DNA of 64,000 bases from positions 930,001 to 994,000 of the forward strand of contig NZ_CP012673.1 of the NCBI RefSeq assembly GCF_002950945.1, written 5' to 3'. Position numbers and translations under genes: made by a program. Source of the stretch: Sorangium cellulosum (GTDB taxonomy: Bacteria > Myxococcota_A > Polyangia > Polyangiales > Polyangiaceae). The stretch's first letter is position 1. Every line of letters starts with the position of its first letter. The notes beneath the pieces were generated by a model that ran no database searches, was not told the origin of the DNA, and was given only the letters and a program-made list of their open reading frames with translations. Positions 18,176 to 28,066 of the stretch are shown piece by piece.

Positions 18176-18584
18176 TCGCGGTGCACCTTGGTGGGGGCAG
18201 CAGAGGGGTGCAAGTGCGCGTTTCGCCGCCAGCGTGCTCCCCCTGCCGACGCGCCTCGCCCCCACGGCGACGAGCACATCCCGCCCCACGGCCGCGAGCA
18301 CGTCCCGCTCGCCCCGCGCCGCGGGACGAGCGCGCGCACCCACGCGTAATCCAGTGGGGCACCAAGTATTCCAGCCGCGCTCAAATATGCGCGTACGGCA
18401 CGGTTGCCGCTTGAGCTTATTGCCGTGCTGGTCGATCCTCCGGCTGCCTTGCGCCTTCCAGGCTCATGGCAGGAGCAGAAACGCAGCGCGGTGCCGGCAG
18501 TGCAACGCGCTCACGGAACACAGAGCAGGGCCCGGCCAGCGACGGCCGAGCGCCACGTCCCCGCTGTGAGGAGGCGTATCGATA

Positions 18585-20096
18585 ATGAAGGGAAACGAGC
18601 GCGCTGACAGGTGGCCCGTGGGCCTCTCGCCGACGCCCACACCGCCGCCCGTCACCGTGATCCACGATCCGCGGGAGCGCGGTGCTCCTCTCGAGCCGCC
18701 ATCCGCCTTCGTGGCGCACGAGCCGCCGGACCACGGGTTTCCCTTCGGCCCGCCGCCCGCTTCCGCGGCGCACGAGCCGCTGGAGCACGGGTTTCCCTTC
18801 GGTCCGCCGCCCGCTTCCGCGGCGCACGAGCCGCTGGAGCACGGATTTCCCTTCGGTCCGCCGCCCGCCGCGGAGCACGGCGCGCTCGGGCAGGGATTTC
18901 CTCCCGGCTTCGAGCCCGCGCTGCGCGGGCCGGCGTCGCAGCCCCTCCCGGAGATCGCCCCGTACGGCCCCTGGGCTCCGCCCGCGCCGGCGGAGCGCCG
19001 CGCGCGCTGGTGGCGCGCCCTCGGGGCGGCCGCGCTGGTCGCGGTGACCGTGGTCGCCGTGGTCGTGATCGCCGCGCGTGGGGTCGCCGCGAGGATGCCG
19101 GCCGACACCGTCGCCGCCTTCCGCGCGATGACGCCCGTCAGCCGCGCCATGCTGCTCGCGGCGCGCTCCGCGCGCGAGGGCGCCGGGGCCAAGGCGCTCG
19201 TCGCGCCCCAGATGTTCGCGCGATGGCAGGGGAGGACACCGCCGCCGACGATCCGGCACGACGGGTACGCGCCGATCCGCGGCGGCGTGCTCTTCACGCC
19301 GGAGTCGTTCAAGCCGGCCGGGCCCAGCTACGACCTCCTCGTGCACTTCCACGGCAACACCCAGCTCGTCCGCGAGAGCGCCGAGGTCGCCGGGCTGAAC
19401 GCCGCGGTCGCCGTCGTCAACCTCGGGATCGGCTCGGGGGCCTACGAGGACGCCTACGCGCAGCCGGGCATGTACGAGGGCCTGCTCGGGGACATCGAGC
19501 GCGCGCTCGCCCAGCGCGGCCTGCCCACCCCGCGGCTCCGCCGCGTCGCGTTGTCCTCGTGGAGCGCGGGCTACGGCGCGCTCGCGAAGATCCTGGAGCT
19601 CCGGCGCGGCACCGACACGGTCGACGCCATCCTCGTCACCGACGGCATCCATTGCGGGTTCGTACCCGAGCATCCGAGCGGGCTGAACACGCTCCAGCTC
19701 GCGTCGTTCGCGCGCGCCGCGCAGCGCGCCGCCTCGGGGGAGATCCTGTTCACGATCACGCACTCGGAGATCGACCCGATCGCGTACGCCAGCTCGAGCG
19801 CGACGGCCGACTACCTGCTCGAGGTGGCGGAGGGCGGGCCGATCGATCGGCCGCTCGCGCTTGACGCGCCGCCGCACCTGCGCCTGCGCGCGGCCGAGGG
19901 CGCCGTGTCGAGGCGCCTCGAGAAGCAGATGGTCCCGACGACCGAGGCCGTCGTGGGCGGGCTCCACGTCCGCGGCTACCGCGGCAACACGCCCGAGCAC
20001 CACATGGCGCACCTGCTCCAGATGGCCGCGACCGTGCTCCCGGAGCTCACCGAGCGCTGGAGCGAAGGCGGCGACCCCCCGCCCTCCGACCCCTGA
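18585..20096 (+). CDS. Membrane-anchored alpha/beta-hydrolase-like protein with HGFPFGPPP repeats
   Basis: A 503-residue protein. The cytoplasmic N-terminus holds three tandem 18-residue repeats, AHEPLEHGFPFGPPPASA, at residues 44-97. A membrane helix follows (about 144-170), then a domain with LLVHFHGN (oxyanion-type strand), SSWSAGYGAL (putative nucleophile S327) and late histidines (GNTPEHHMAHL), which together suggest an alpha/beta-hydrolase fold. The ATG has GAGGAGG (18568-18574) ten bases upstream. Its substrate is unknown. The low-complexity repeats may mediate protein contacts. Confidence 0.7.
   Translation: MKGNERADRWPVGLSPTPTPPPVTVIHDPRERGAPLEPPSAFVAHEPPDHGFPFGPPPASAAHEPLEHGFPFGPPPASAAHEPLEHGFPFGPPPAAEHGALGQGFPPGFEPALRGPASQPLPEIAPYGPWAPPAPAERRARWWRALGAAALVAVTVVAVVVIAARGVAARMPADTVAAFRAMTPVSRAMLLAARSAREGAGAKALVAPQMFARWQGRTPPPTIRHDGYAPIRGGVLFTPESFKPAGPSYDLLVHFHGNTQLVRESAEVAGLNAAVAVVNLGIGSGAYEDAYAQPGMYEGLLGDIERALAQRGLPTPRLRRVALSSWSAGYGALAKILELRRGTDTVDAILVTDGIHCGFVPEHPSGLNTLQLASFARAAQRAASGEILFTITHSEIDPIAYASSSATADYLLEVAEGGPIDRPLALDAPPHLRLRAAEGAVSRRLEKQMVPTTEAVVGGLHVRGYRGNTPEHHMAHLLQMAATVLPELTERWSEGGDPPPSDP
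18714..18875 (+). repeat. Three tandem 54-bp repeats inside the 18585 gene
   Basis: Three copies of a 54-bp unit encode the 18-residue motif with HGFPFGPPP. Units 2 and 3 are almost identical in DNA, while unit 1 differs at several bases. This indicates recent in-frame duplication, so repeat number may vary between strains. Confidence 0.85.
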
Positions 20097-20123
20097 GATC
20101 CCCCCTCCCTCGAGGGCGCGGCG

Positions 20124-21095
20124 TCAGCTCCGGCTCCGCGCCTCCTCCTGCCATGCCTTGATCGCCGCCGTCACCGGGTGATCCGGCCCGAGGTCCGCCT
20201 CGGCGAGCGCGCGCGCCCGCTCGTAGAGCGGCAGCGCCGCGGAGATCCGTCCGGCGGTGTGGTGGACCTGCGCGAGCCGCACCAGCGTCGGCCGGAGCGA
20301 CCGGTGGGTCGCCCCGGCGAGCGCCTCCCGCGCGGCGAGCGCGCGTTCGTACAGCGACGCCGCCTCGTCCATGTCCCCGAGCGCCTCCCGCGCGGCCGCC
20401 AGGTTGTGGAGGATCGACGCGAGCAGCGCCCCTTCCACCCGCGCATCCCCGGCGGCGATGTCGAGCGCCCGCCGGAGCATGGCTTCCCGGTCGGCCGCCG
20501 GGCGATCCTCCTCGAGGAACGTCGCGGCGTTGTAAAGCGCCTCCGCCACGAGCGGCTCCCGCTCGCCGAGCGCCGCCTCGCGCAGCGCGATCGCCCGCTG
20601 GAACAGCGGCGCGGCCTCCGCGCGCGCCCCCTTCCTGCCGAGCAGCAGGCCGAGCCGGTTCAGCAGCGCGGAGAGCTCGACCGGATCGGGCTCGCGCATC
20701 CGGTCGTAGCCAGCCAGCATCCGGCGGAACAGCGCCTCGACCTCCTCGGTCTTGCCCTGCCGCTCCAGGATGGCGGCGAGCTGCTCCAGCAGCCTCGACA
20801 GCGGCGGGTCGGTGCCCCCGCCGGCCGCCTCGGCGATGGCGATCGCCCGCGCCGAGCTCGCCCGCGCCTCGTCCAGCCGCCCCTGCGAGAGCTGCGCCGA
20901 GCTCAGCGCGTAGAGCGGCCCGGTCAGCTCGGCGTCCTCGCGGCCGTAGATGTCCTCGGCGATCTCCAGCGCCGCCGCGCACGCCGCCTCGGCGTCCGCG
21001 TGGCGGGAGCCGGCCAGCGCCGATGCCGCCTCGTCCAGCAGGCGCCTGTACGTCCTCCCCCTCCACCACCGCCGTAGGGCCCGATCCGGTCGCAT
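20124..21095 (-). CDS. Tetratricopeptide repeat protein
   Basis: A 323-residue protein made almost entirely of TPR helices. The repeating units include LYALSSAQLSQGRLDEARAS, LLNRLGLLLGRKGARAEAAP and LHNLAAAREALGDMDEAASLYERALAAREAL, with the kinesin-light-chain-type ending GPDHPVTAAI. It has no signal peptide and probably acts as a protein-interaction scaffold in the cytoplasm. It is convergent with the hydrolase at 18585 and divergent from the kinase at 21531. In myxobacteria such TPR units are often the C-terminal part of Ser/Thr kinases; here it is a separate gene. Confidence 0.85.
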   Translation of the reverse strand: MRPDRALRRWWRGRTYRRLLDEAASALAGSRHADAEAACAAALEIAEDIYGREDAELTGPLYALSSAQLSQGRLDEARASSARAIAIAEAAGGGTDPPLSRLLEQLAAILERQGKTEEVEALFRRMLAGYDRMREPDPVELSALLNRLGLLLGRKGARAEAAPLFQRAIALREAALGEREPLVAEALYNAATFLEEDRPAADREAMLRRALDIAAGDARVEGALLASILHNLAAAREALGDMDEAASLYERALAAREALAGATHRSLRPTLVRLAQVHHTAGRISAALPLYERARALAEADLGPDHPVTAAIKAWQEEARSRS

Positions 21096-21530
21096 GCTCC
21101 GTTCTACTACCCCGCCCCCACCGTGAGGGCGAGGAGGTGGCCCGGCCGGGGCCGGGCGGGCCGGCGGAAGACATCGCGCGGACAGCGCGGAAGGGGGATC
21201 GACAGGGCGCGAACGAGTGTAATCTCCTGACAGGATCTCGGTGGCGCGACGGAGGCAAGCAGACGCCAGATGCCAGCAACTGGCGGTTCCCGTGGATCGG
21301 GGCTATGGCGCTCGGCGCATGGCGCAGCGCTGGCCGCAGGGGGCGTTCGGCCTCCCGCACGGGACGATCGAGGAAAGGTCGCCAAGGACTTTTCTTCCGT
21401 TTAGACTGCCCCGACGGCCCCACGCGCCGACGCTCCCCACGATCATGAGGTCCACGCTCACGCATCGCGAGGCAACGTCACCGAGGGGAGGGCTCGCCCG
21501 CGCCCGCACGGGGAAGGCGACGGAGTTCAT
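21096..21530. other. Intergenic region between TPR and kinase genes
   Basis: About 435 bp between divergent genes with no coding sequence I would support. It should contain both promoters. Composition becomes slightly more A/T-rich around 21215-21260, but no -35/-10 pair was convincing. Confidence 0.4.
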
Positions 21531-23234
21531 ATGAGTGCCAACGAAAACGTCGTCGATGAAGTAGCGCGCAGCGAGCCGATCGATCCGTTGCTCGGAAAGG
21601 TGCTCAACGGAAAGTTCAAGATCCTGTCCATGCTCGCGACCGGGGGCATGGGCACGATCTACCGCGGCGAGCAGATGCCGCTGGGGCGGCCGGTGGCCAT
21701 CAAGGTCCTGATCCCGAACCAGGCTTCGCGGCAGCTGGACCCGAACTTCCACAAGCGCTTCTTCCTCGAGGCGAGCATCCTCGCGCGCCTCCAGCACCCG
21801 AACATCGTCACCGTCTTCGACTACGGCCGCATCGATGAGGCCGATCAGGAGCGGTACTTCATGGCGATGGAGTTCCTCGAGGGCGAGACGCTCTTCCGGC
21901 GCGTGCGCCGGCAGGGGCGCCTGCCGCCGCCCGAGGCGATGCGCATCGCGCGGCAGATCGCGCGCGGGCTGCGCGAGGCGCACAAGCACGGCGTCGTCCA
22001 CCGCGACCTCAAGCCGTCGAACATCATGCTCGTCTCCAACGAGGACTCGGAGGAGGCGGTCAAGATCCTCGACTTCGGCCTGGTGAAGCAGCTCGGCGAC
22101 GACTCGGAGGAGCTCACGCAGCAGGGCGCCTTCCTCGGCTCGCCGCGCTTCATGTCGCCCGAGCAGATCTCGCACGGCAAGGTCGATCTCCGGACCGACA
22201 TCTACTCGCTCGGCGTGATCCTCTACCAGATGCTCTGCGGCAAGGTCCCGTTCGAGTCCGAGAAGTCGATCCAGATCCTCATGGCGCACCTGCAGCAGCC
22301 GGTGCCGCGCATGAAGGAGCGCAACCCGGACATCGACATCCCGGAGCCGCTCGAGGCGCTCGTGATGCGCTGCCTCGCGAAGGATCCGGACGGCCGGCCC
22401 GCGACGATGGACGCCCTCATCCAGGGCCTCGGCGAGTGCGCGCGCGGCATGGGCGTGACGACCGCGTTCGGCGCGGGGACGCAGATCACCTCGTTCGAGT
22501 CGCTGCCCGGCGTGCAGATCTCGTCGCGCTCGTCGACGATGCAGGCGCTCAAGGAGGCGGTGACGCTCCCGGCGCCGTCGACCGACGACGAGGCGAGCGG
22601 GCGCTCCTCCGGCGTGGGCACGGCGCCGGGCCTCGCCGGCGGCGCGGTCCCCGCCGCGGACGCAGGCAAGGGCGGCGCGGCGGGCGCGCGCCCCGGCTCG
22701 GGGCGCAAGACGGCGATCCTCGCCGCCATCGGCGCCGTGATCGTGGCCGGCGTCGCGTTCGTCCTGACCCGCGGCCCCGCGACGACCGCGGCGCCGGTGT
22801 TGCCCGCGGCCGATCCGGCGCCCGCCGCCGCCGCCACCGAGAGGGGCGTGCCCACGTTCATGCTCATCCTCGAGTCGATCCCGCCGGGCGCCGACGTCAT
22901 GGAGGACGGCAAGTCGCTGGGGCACACCCCGCTCAACCTCTCGATCGAGAACGAGAAGGTGCGCGCGGAGCCTCGCCGGCTGACGGTGCAGAAGGAAGGC
23001 TTCCAGCCCTACTCCATCGTCCAGGGTCCGTCGGAGACGTCCGTGCACCTCGTCGCCACGCTCGCCGCGCAGGCGGCGACGAGCACGACGAAGACGGACG
23101 ACTCGTCGACGAGCACGAGCAGCAAGCAGCCGGTGTGGCGCGGGCGCCGGGCGCCGCCGCCTCCTCCGCCGAGCGCGTCCGTGAAGACGACGCCGCCGCC
23201 GCCCGCGGGCAAGGACATCATCAACAACCGTTGA
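21531..23234 (+). CDS. Membrane Ser/Thr protein kinase with PEGA domain
   Basis: A 567-residue Hanks-type kinase: glycine loop LATGGMGTIYRG (35-46), catalytic lysine K58 (VAIKVL), catalytic loop HRDLKPSN (157-164), DFG (181-183) and SPRFMSPEQ activation segment. All key residues are present, so it should be active. The kinase ends near residue 300; a linker, one membrane helix (about 394-413) and a PEGA-like extracytoplasmic domain (LESIPPGADVMEDGKSLGHTPL) follow, with a Thr/Ser-rich and proline-rich tail. It probably senses the envelope. The trehalose gene lies 90 bp downstream beyond a strong stem-loop. Confidence 0.92.
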   Translation: MSANENVVDEVARSEPIDPLLGKVLNGKFKILSMLATGGMGTIYRGEQMPLGRPVAIKVLIPNQASRQLDPNFHKRFFLEASILARLQHPNIVTVFDYGRIDEADQERYFMAMEFLEGETLFRRVRRQGRLPPPEAMRIARQIARGLREAHKHGVVHRDLKPSNIMLVSNEDSEEAVKILDFGLVKQLGDDSEELTQQGAFLGSPRFMSPEQISHGKVDLRTDIYSLGVILYQMLCGKVPFESEKSIQILMAHLQQPVPRMKERNPDIDIPEPLEALVMRCLAKDPDGRPATMDALIQGLGECARGMGVTTAFGAGTQITSFESLPGVQISSRSSTMQALKEAVTLPAPSTDDEASGRSSGVGTAPGLAGGAVPAADAGKGGAAGARPGSGRKTAILAAIGAVIVAGVAFVLTRGPATTAAPVLPAADPAPAAAATERGVPTFMLILESIPPGADVMEDGKSLGHTPLNLSIENEKVRAEPRRLTVQKEGFQPYSIVQGPSETSVHLVATLAAQAATSTTKTDDSSTSTSSKQPVWRGRRAPPPPPPSASVKTTPPPPAGKDIINNR

Positions 23235-23250
23235 TCCTGATGAGCTCGTA

Positions 23251-23295
23251 GCACCGCGTTTTCCGCCGGATTCGTCTCCCCCGGCGGCGCGGTGC
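23251..23295 (+). terminator. Nested stem-loop between kinase and trehalose gene
   Basis: GCACCGCG (23251-23258) pairs with CGCGGTGC (23288-23295), and CCGCCGG (23263-23269) pairs with CCGGCGG (23281-23287), leaving a TTTT bulge on the left and an 11-base loop. The 15-bp GC stem lies 16 bases after the kinase stop and 30 bases before the otsA-otsB start, so it could terminate the kinase transcript. It lacks a 3' U-run. Confidence 0.55.
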
Positions 23296-23324
23296 GGCCC
23301 GCATGCGCTAGCTTTCGGCTGCGC

Positions 23325-25514
23325 ATGTCCCGCCTGATCATCGTCTCGAACCGCCTGCCTGTCACCGTGCGGACCGAGCAGGGCAAGGTCGCCGTCGTGC
23401 CGTCGACGGGCGGCCTCGTCACCGCGCTGCGGGGCCCGCACGAGCGCCACGGTGGTCTCTGGCTCGGCTGGCCGGGCGACGTCTCGCGCCTCACGGCGGA
23501 GCAGCGCGATGAGGTCGAGGCGCAGCTCGCGCGGCTGGGCGCCGCCCCGGTCCACCTCACGTCGGCCGAGGTGAGCCGTTACTACGACGGCTTCTCGAAC
23601 GGCATCCTGTGGCCGCTCTTCCACTACCTGATCGAGAAGGTGAACCTCGACGCCCGGCGCGACTGGGAGAGCTACCGCGACGTGAACGAGCGCTTCGCCG
23701 CCGCGATCGCCGAGCGCTACCAGCCCGGGGACCGGGTCTGGATCCACGACTACCAGCTCACGCTGGTGCCGGCGATGCTGCGCCGGCGCGTGCCCGACGC
23801 GCGGATCGGCTTCTTCCTGCACATCCCGTTTCCCTCGTCCGAGGTCTTCCGGATCCTGCCGTGGCGTGAGCAGGTGCTGCGCGGCCTGCTCGGCGCCGAC
23901 GTCGTCGGGTTTCACACGACGTCCTATCGCTACCACTTCGTCTACTCCGCCGCGCGCGTGCTCGGCCTCGATCCCGACCTCGAGACGCTCACGCACGAGG
24001 GGCGCAAGGTCCGGCTCGGCGTCTTCCCGGTCAGCATCGACGTCGGCGAGTTCGCGCGGCTGGCGCAGCACGAGGAGGTCCGCGCCGAGGCGCAGCGCAT
24101 CCGCGAGCGCGACGGGGGGCGCAAGCTCGTGCTCGGCATCGACCGGCTCGACTACACGAAGGGGATCCCGCGGCGCATGCTCGCGATCGAGCGCTTCCTC
24201 GAGCGCGAGCCCGAGCTCCGGAGCAAGGTCCGGTTCGTGCAGATCGCGGTGCCCACGCGCGAGGGGGTCGACGCCTACGCCGAGTTCCGGCGGGTCGTGA
24301 ACGAGCTGGTGGGCCGCATCAACGGCGCCTACGCGACGCTCGACGCGGTGCCGATCCACTTCATGCACCAGTCGATGCCGATGGACCGGGTCGTCGCGCT
24401 CTACCTCGCGGCCGACGTGATGGTGGTGACGCCGCTGCGCGACGGCATGAACCTCGTGTGCAAGGAGTACGTGGCCTCGCGGCTCGACGACACCGGCGCG
24501 CTGGTGCTGAGCGAGTTCGCGGGCGCCGCGGCCGAGCTGATCGAGGCGCTCCCGGTCAACCCGTACGACATCGACTCGGTGGCCGCGACGATCAAGCAGG
24601 CGCTCGTGATGCCGCTGCCCGAGCAGCGGGTCCGGATGCAGGCGCTCCGGCGCCGCGTCATCGCGCACGACGCGCACCGCTGGGCGCACTGCTTCCTGAA
24701 CGAGCTCGATCGCGCGAGCGCCGCGGCGCCCGCGGTGGGGGCGCCGCGGCGGATGAGCGACGCGCACCAGCCGACCACGATCGCGACCGCGCGGCGCGCG
24801 CCGTCGCTGCTCGTGATGCTCGACTACGACGGCACGATCGTCCCGCTCGCGGCGATGCCCGAGCTCGCGCCGCCCGACGAGGAGCTCTTCGCGGATCTGC
24901 GCGGGCTCGCGGCGCGCCCGCGGACGCAGGTGCACGTGGTGAGCGGCCGGCCGCGCGAGGATCTCGAGCGGTGGCTGGGCGAGCTGCCGATCAGCCTGCA
25001 CGCCGAGCACGGGTTCTTCTCCCGCGCCGCCCCCGGCGAGCCCTGGACCGCGCTCCGCGAGGCCTCGCTCGACTGGAAGCCGAAGGTCCGCGACATCCTC
25101 CAGGGCTTCGTCGACCGGACGGCGGGCAGCTTCATCGAGGAGAAGACGGTGTCGATGGCGTGGCACTACCGCACCGCCGACCCCGAGCTCGCCAGCCAGA
25201 TGGCCCGCGACGTGCCGACGAGGCTCGCCGACGTGCTGCGCGAGCACGATCTCGAGCTGATCACGGGCCGGAAGGTGCTGGAGGTGCGGCTGCGCGGGGT
25301 GAACAAGGGGGTGATCGTGCCGCGGGTGCTGTCGGCGGTGTCGCCCGACGCGATGATCGTCGCCCTCGGCGATGACAAGACGGACGAGGATCTGTTCGCG
25401 GTGCTCCCCCCGACCGCCCTCACGGTGCACGTGGGGGGCGGGGAGAGCCGCGCCGCGTTTCAGCTGCCCGATCCGGCGTCGGCGCGGCGCTTCCTGCGCG
25501 CGCTCCTCGCGTGA
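23325..25514 (+). CDS. Bifunctional trehalose-6-phosphate synthase/phosphatase
   Basis: A 729-residue fusion that makes trehalose from UDP-glucose and glucose-6-phosphate. The GT20 synthase (about 1-470) shows [58 protein letters not shown] and [13 protein letters not shown]. The HAD-type phosphatase (about 492-725) shows [10 protein letters not shown] with the nucleophile aspartate near residue 500, SGRPREDLE and [10 protein letters not shown]. Both active sites look complete. The ATG at 23325 gives the standard N-terminus of this family. Trehalose protects against osmotic and drying stress and accumulates during myxobacterial development. Separate OtsA and OtsB proteins are usual in enterobacteria; fusions also occur. 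Confidence 0.95.
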   Translation: MSRLIIVSNRLPVTVRTEQGKVAVVPSTGGLVTALRGPHERHGGLWLGWPGDVSRLTAEQRDEVEAQLARLGAAPVHLTSAEVSRYYDGFSNGILWPLFHYLIEKVNLDARRDWESYRDVNERFAAAIAERYQPGDRVWIHDYQLTLVPAMLRRRVPDARIGFFLHIPFPSSEVFRILPWREQVLRGLLGADVVGFHTTSYRYHFVYSAARVLGLDPDLETLTHEGRKVRLGVFPVSIDVGEFARLAQHEEVRAEAQRIRERDGGRKLVLGIDRLDYTKGIPRRMLAIERFLEREPELRSKVRFVQIAVPTREGVDAYAEFRRVVNELVGRINGAYATLDAVPIHFMHQSMPMDRVVALYLAADVMVVTPLRDGMNLVCKEYVASRLDDTGALVLSEFAGAAAELIEALPVNPYDIDSVAATIKQALVMPLPEQRVRMQALRRRVIAHDAHRWAHCFLNELDRASAAAPAVGAPRRMSDAHQPTTIATARRAPSLLVMLDYDGTIVPLAAMPELAPPDEELFADLRGLAARPRTQVHVVSGRPREDLERWLGELPISLHAEHGFFSRAAPGEPWTALREASLDWKPKVRDILQGFVDRTAGSFIEEKTVSMAWHYRTADPELASQMARDVPTRLADVLREHDLELITGRKVLEVRLRGVNKGVIVPRVLSAVSPDAMIVALGDDKTDEDLFAVLPPTALTVHVGGGESRAAFQLPDPASARRFLRALLA

Positions 25515-25530
25515 GCGCCCGCGCTGCGGA

Positions 25531-27201
25531 TCAAGCCCCGGTCCGGCGAGCGCGCCGCCGGAGGGCGGCCCCGAGGAGCGCGGCCGCTGCCGCGAGCGCG
25601 CCGCCGCCGGAGGTGGTGCCGGCCGCGAGCGCGCCGCCGACGCTGCATGACGCGGGGTCGATGCTGCCGCGCTCGGCGGCGTCCCCATCGCTCTCGGCGG
25701 CGTCCCCATCGCTCTCGGCGGCGTCCCTATCGCTCTCGGCGGCGTCCCTATCGCTCACGGCGGTGTCCCCATCGCTCACGGCGGCGTCCCCATCGCTCCC
25801 GTCGGTGTCCCCATCGCTCCCGTCGGTGTCCCCATCGCTCCCGTCGGTGTCCCCATCGCTCACGGCGGCCCTCATGGCGCTCGTGACCGCTGCGGAGTTC
25901 CCGCCGAGCTCGTAGGCGCCGATGTCGATCGCGCCCGCGGCCGGCCGCCGCTGCGCTGTGCCCGGCTCGCCCGCCTCGCGCGCGGGCGTGAACCGCGGCG
26001 CGGCGAGCGGCCCCGGGAACGGGTGTCCTGCCGGGCTCGCCGTCGCCTTGGAGCCGGCGTCCACGAGCGGGCTGTCCGCCGACGGGCGGAGATCCAGCGA
26101 GGCGACGTCCGCGAACCCGGGGTCGGCGCCGCGCAGCGTGCCTGTCCATCCGGCAGGGATGGCCGACGAGCCGGCCGGCACCCAGTTGTTCACGCCCGAG
26201 ATCAACGCCGCTCCCGTCACCCAGCTCGCCGACCGGTCCGCGTAGATGTCGACGCCGCCGCCGCCGGCTCGATAGAACACGTTGTTGCTCATCTCGACGC
26301 TCTCGATCCCGTCGAACATCCTGATCGCCGCGGCCGATCCGGGGGCGAGCAGGAATGTGTTGTTGACGAACCGGAAGCGGCCGAACGTCTGCCCCGTCCC
26401 GTCGCCCCCGACGCGCGCCACGAACGACTTGCCGGTCTTGCGGAAGACGTTGCCGACCACGTCGGAGTCCTCGCGCGCGAGCCCCTCGTCCTGGCCGTCG
26501 GGACCGATCAGCTCGATTTCATGGTACAGGGCGCCCTCGATCCAGTTGTAATAGATCTCGTTCCGCTCCGCGCGGCTCTTCACGTTGTTTCCGCCATTGC
26601 CGTCGTGCACGTAGCAATGCTGCATGCGGAACACCGAGCCCGGGTGGGCCTGCTCGTCGGTCGCGATGTAGACGGGGTGCCTGGTGTCGCCCGCGCCGCA
26701 CGCGTAGACCTCGACGTACTCCAGGGTCAGCGAGCCCGATCCCTCGTCTGCCCCGAGGATGCCGTGCCCCGGGCAATCGTGCACCACCACATCGCGGATC
26801 GTGATGTCGTGCGCGCGGTTGAAGACGCAGCGGCGCGCCCCGCCGGTGATCTCGAAGCCTTCGAGGATGTAGTGATTGCCACCGAAGACCACCGTGTTCG
26901 TGCCTCCGGACAGCAGCGGGCGGCGCCCGTTCACGCGGACGCCGCGGATCGTGATCTTCGCGGATTCCGTGCCCGATTTCTTGAAGGTCAGGTCTCCTGG
27001 ATAGGTCGTGTCGCCGTCGACCTCGACCACGTCCCCGGCAGCGAGGCGAGGCGCGACCGCCGCGAGGCTTTCATAAGGCTTTCCAGGGCCCACCTCGTAC
27101 GTCGCTCCCATCGCCGGAGAGGCCGCGAGCATCACGGAGAGTCCGAGGCCCGGGGCGGCGAGGGAGAGAGAGACGAGGTGCCTTGTCGTGGGTTGCTGCA
27201 T
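25531..27201 (-). CDS. Secreted right-handed parallel beta-helix protein with SDGD repeats and sorting tail
   Basis: A 556-residue secreted protein. It has a signal peptide (ending ASPAMGA), then a right-handed parallel beta-helix with polysaccharide-lyase/PL-6- or pectate-lyase-like turns (ITIRGVRVNG, YILEGFEITGG, ITIRDVVVHDCPGHGI, VEMSNNVFYRAGG) up to about residue 410. Next come nine acidic SDGD repeats (about 448-510) and a MYXO-CTERM-like end, with one cysteine, a small-residue helix and RRRARR. No lyase catalytic set was assigned with confidence. It is convergent with the trehalose gene (16-bp gap). Likely a surface carbohydrate-binding or -cleaving protein. Confidence 0.8.
   Translation of the reverse strand: MQQPTTRHLVSLSLAAPGLGLSVMLAASPAMGATYEVGPGKPYESLAAVAPRLAAGDVVEVDGDTTYPGDLTFKKSGTESAKITIRGVRVNGRRPLLSGGTNTVVFGGNHYILEGFEITGGARRCVFNRAHDITIRDVVVHDCPGHGILGADEGSGSLTLEYVEVYACGAGDTRHPVYIATDEQAHPGSVFRMQHCYVHDGNGGNNVKSRAERNEIYYNWIEGALYHEIELIGPDGQDEGLAREDSDVVGNVFRKTGKSFVARVGGDGTGQTFGRFRFVNNTFLLAPGSAAAIRMFDGIESVEMSNNVFYRAGGGGVDIYADRSASWVTGAALISGVNNWVPAGSSAIPAGWTGTLRGADPGFADVASLDLRPSADSPLVDAGSKATASPAGHPFPGPLAAPRFTPAREAGEPGTAQRRPAAGAIDIGAYELGGNSAAVTSAMRAAVSDGDTDGSDGDTDGSDGDTDGSDGDAAVSDGDTAVSDRDAAESDRDAAESDGDAAESDGDAAERGSIDPASCSVGGALAAGTTSGGGALAAAAALLGAALRRRARRTGA
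25672..25860 (-). repeat. Nine 21-bp tandem repeats encoding SDGD units
   Basis: Nine contiguous 21-bp units, each containing ATCGCT on the plus strand, encode the seven-residue units SDGDTDG (three), SDGDAAV, SDGDTAV, SDRDAAE (two) and SDGDAAE (two). The period is exact throughout. The array is an acidic stalk just before the C-terminal anchor, and Asp-Gly-Asp spacing could bind calcium. Confidence 0.9.
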
Positions 27202-27270
27202 GCGCGCAATCTGGCGTGCGGCGGAGCCCTACTTCAAGGTTGCTTTTTGGTGAAATGCACGATGGGTAAT

Positions 27271-27285
27271 TCAGGAGACACCTGA
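27271..27285. promoter_or_regulatory. Small palindrome between beta-helix and Maf genes
   Basis: TCAGG (27271-27275) and CCTGA (27281-27285) form a 15-base interrupted palindrome within the divergent intergenic region 27202-27448. It could be an operator for either gene. No supporting second copy was seen nearby, so the call is weak. Confidence 0.25.
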
Positions 27286-27448
27286 CGACGGACAATCTCT
27301 GCCTGTGCTTCGGGGACACCAGGAGTTCTCTTCGATCTCGATTGTCCGCGCCGGCGGTCTTGTCCGCGGCAGGGGGTCGCGAAGCAGCGCGAGGCAGGGA
27401 GGACGGTTCTCCTCGGCACGCGCGTCGGCCTGTGCCATGGATCCGTGC

Positions 27449-28066
27449 ATGTCCCGGGTTGTCCTTGCCTCCACGTCTCCTTTCCGGCGGGCGCTCCTCG
27501 ACCGCCTCGGGCTCGCGTACGACGCGGTCCCTCCGGTGTTCGAGGAGATCGCGCCGCCGGGTCTCTCGCCCCTCGCGTGTGCCCTCCTCTTTGCGGAGGG
27601 CAAGGCGTTGAGCCTCGCGCATGTGCACCCTGGCGCGGTCATCGTCGGCGCCGATCAGGCGCTCGACGTGGACGGCGAGCTCCTGCGCAAGCCGGCGACG
27701 CTCGACGAGGCGGCGGAGCAGCTGGAGCGGCTCGCGGGGCGGGTGCACGCGCTCCATACCGCCGTCGCGGTGCACGCGCCGCCGGGGCTGACGGGCGTGT
27801 CGTGCGCGCAGAGGATGGTGTCGGAGGTCGTCACGGTGGAGCTGCGCGTGCGGCCGCTGAGCAGGGCGCAGATCCGGCGTTATGTCGAGCTGGATCGGCC
27901 GATCGGGAGCGCGGGAGGGTACCTGTTCGAGAGGCACGGGGCGTGGTTGTTTGACGAGGTTCGCCACGCTGACGAGACGGCGATCGTGGGATTGCCGCTC
28001 GTGCCGCTGTGCCGGCTGTTGCGGGGGTTCGGGATCGATCCGCTCGAGGTGTGCGCGGGAGGGTGA
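27449..28066 (+). CDS. Maf/YceF-family nucleotide pyrophosphatase
   Basis: A 205-residue Maf protein of the YceF branch. The N-terminal ASTSPFRRALLDRL matches the ASTSPWRRALL signature of E. coli YceF; EGKALSLA, GADQALDVDGELLRKP and VGLPLVPLCRLLR follow in the expected order. The YceF group hydrolyses 7-methyl-GTP and related nucleotides, a housecleaning role; Maf proteins were first linked to septum formation. The start at 27449 (MSRVVLASTSP) matches the family length; an ATG at 27437 is also possible, and neither has a clear Shine-Dalgarno. It is followed by a large repeat region. Confidence 0.88.
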   Translation: MSRVVLASTSPFRRALLDRLGLAYDAVPPVFEEIAPPGLSPLACALLFAEGKALSLAHVHPGAVIVGADQALDVDGELLRKPATLDEAAEQLERLAGRVHALHTAVAVHAPPGLTGVSCAQRMVSEVVTVELRVRPLSRAQIRRYVELDRPIGSAGGYLFERHGAWLFDEVRHADETAIVGLPLVPLCRLLRGFGIDPLEVCAGG

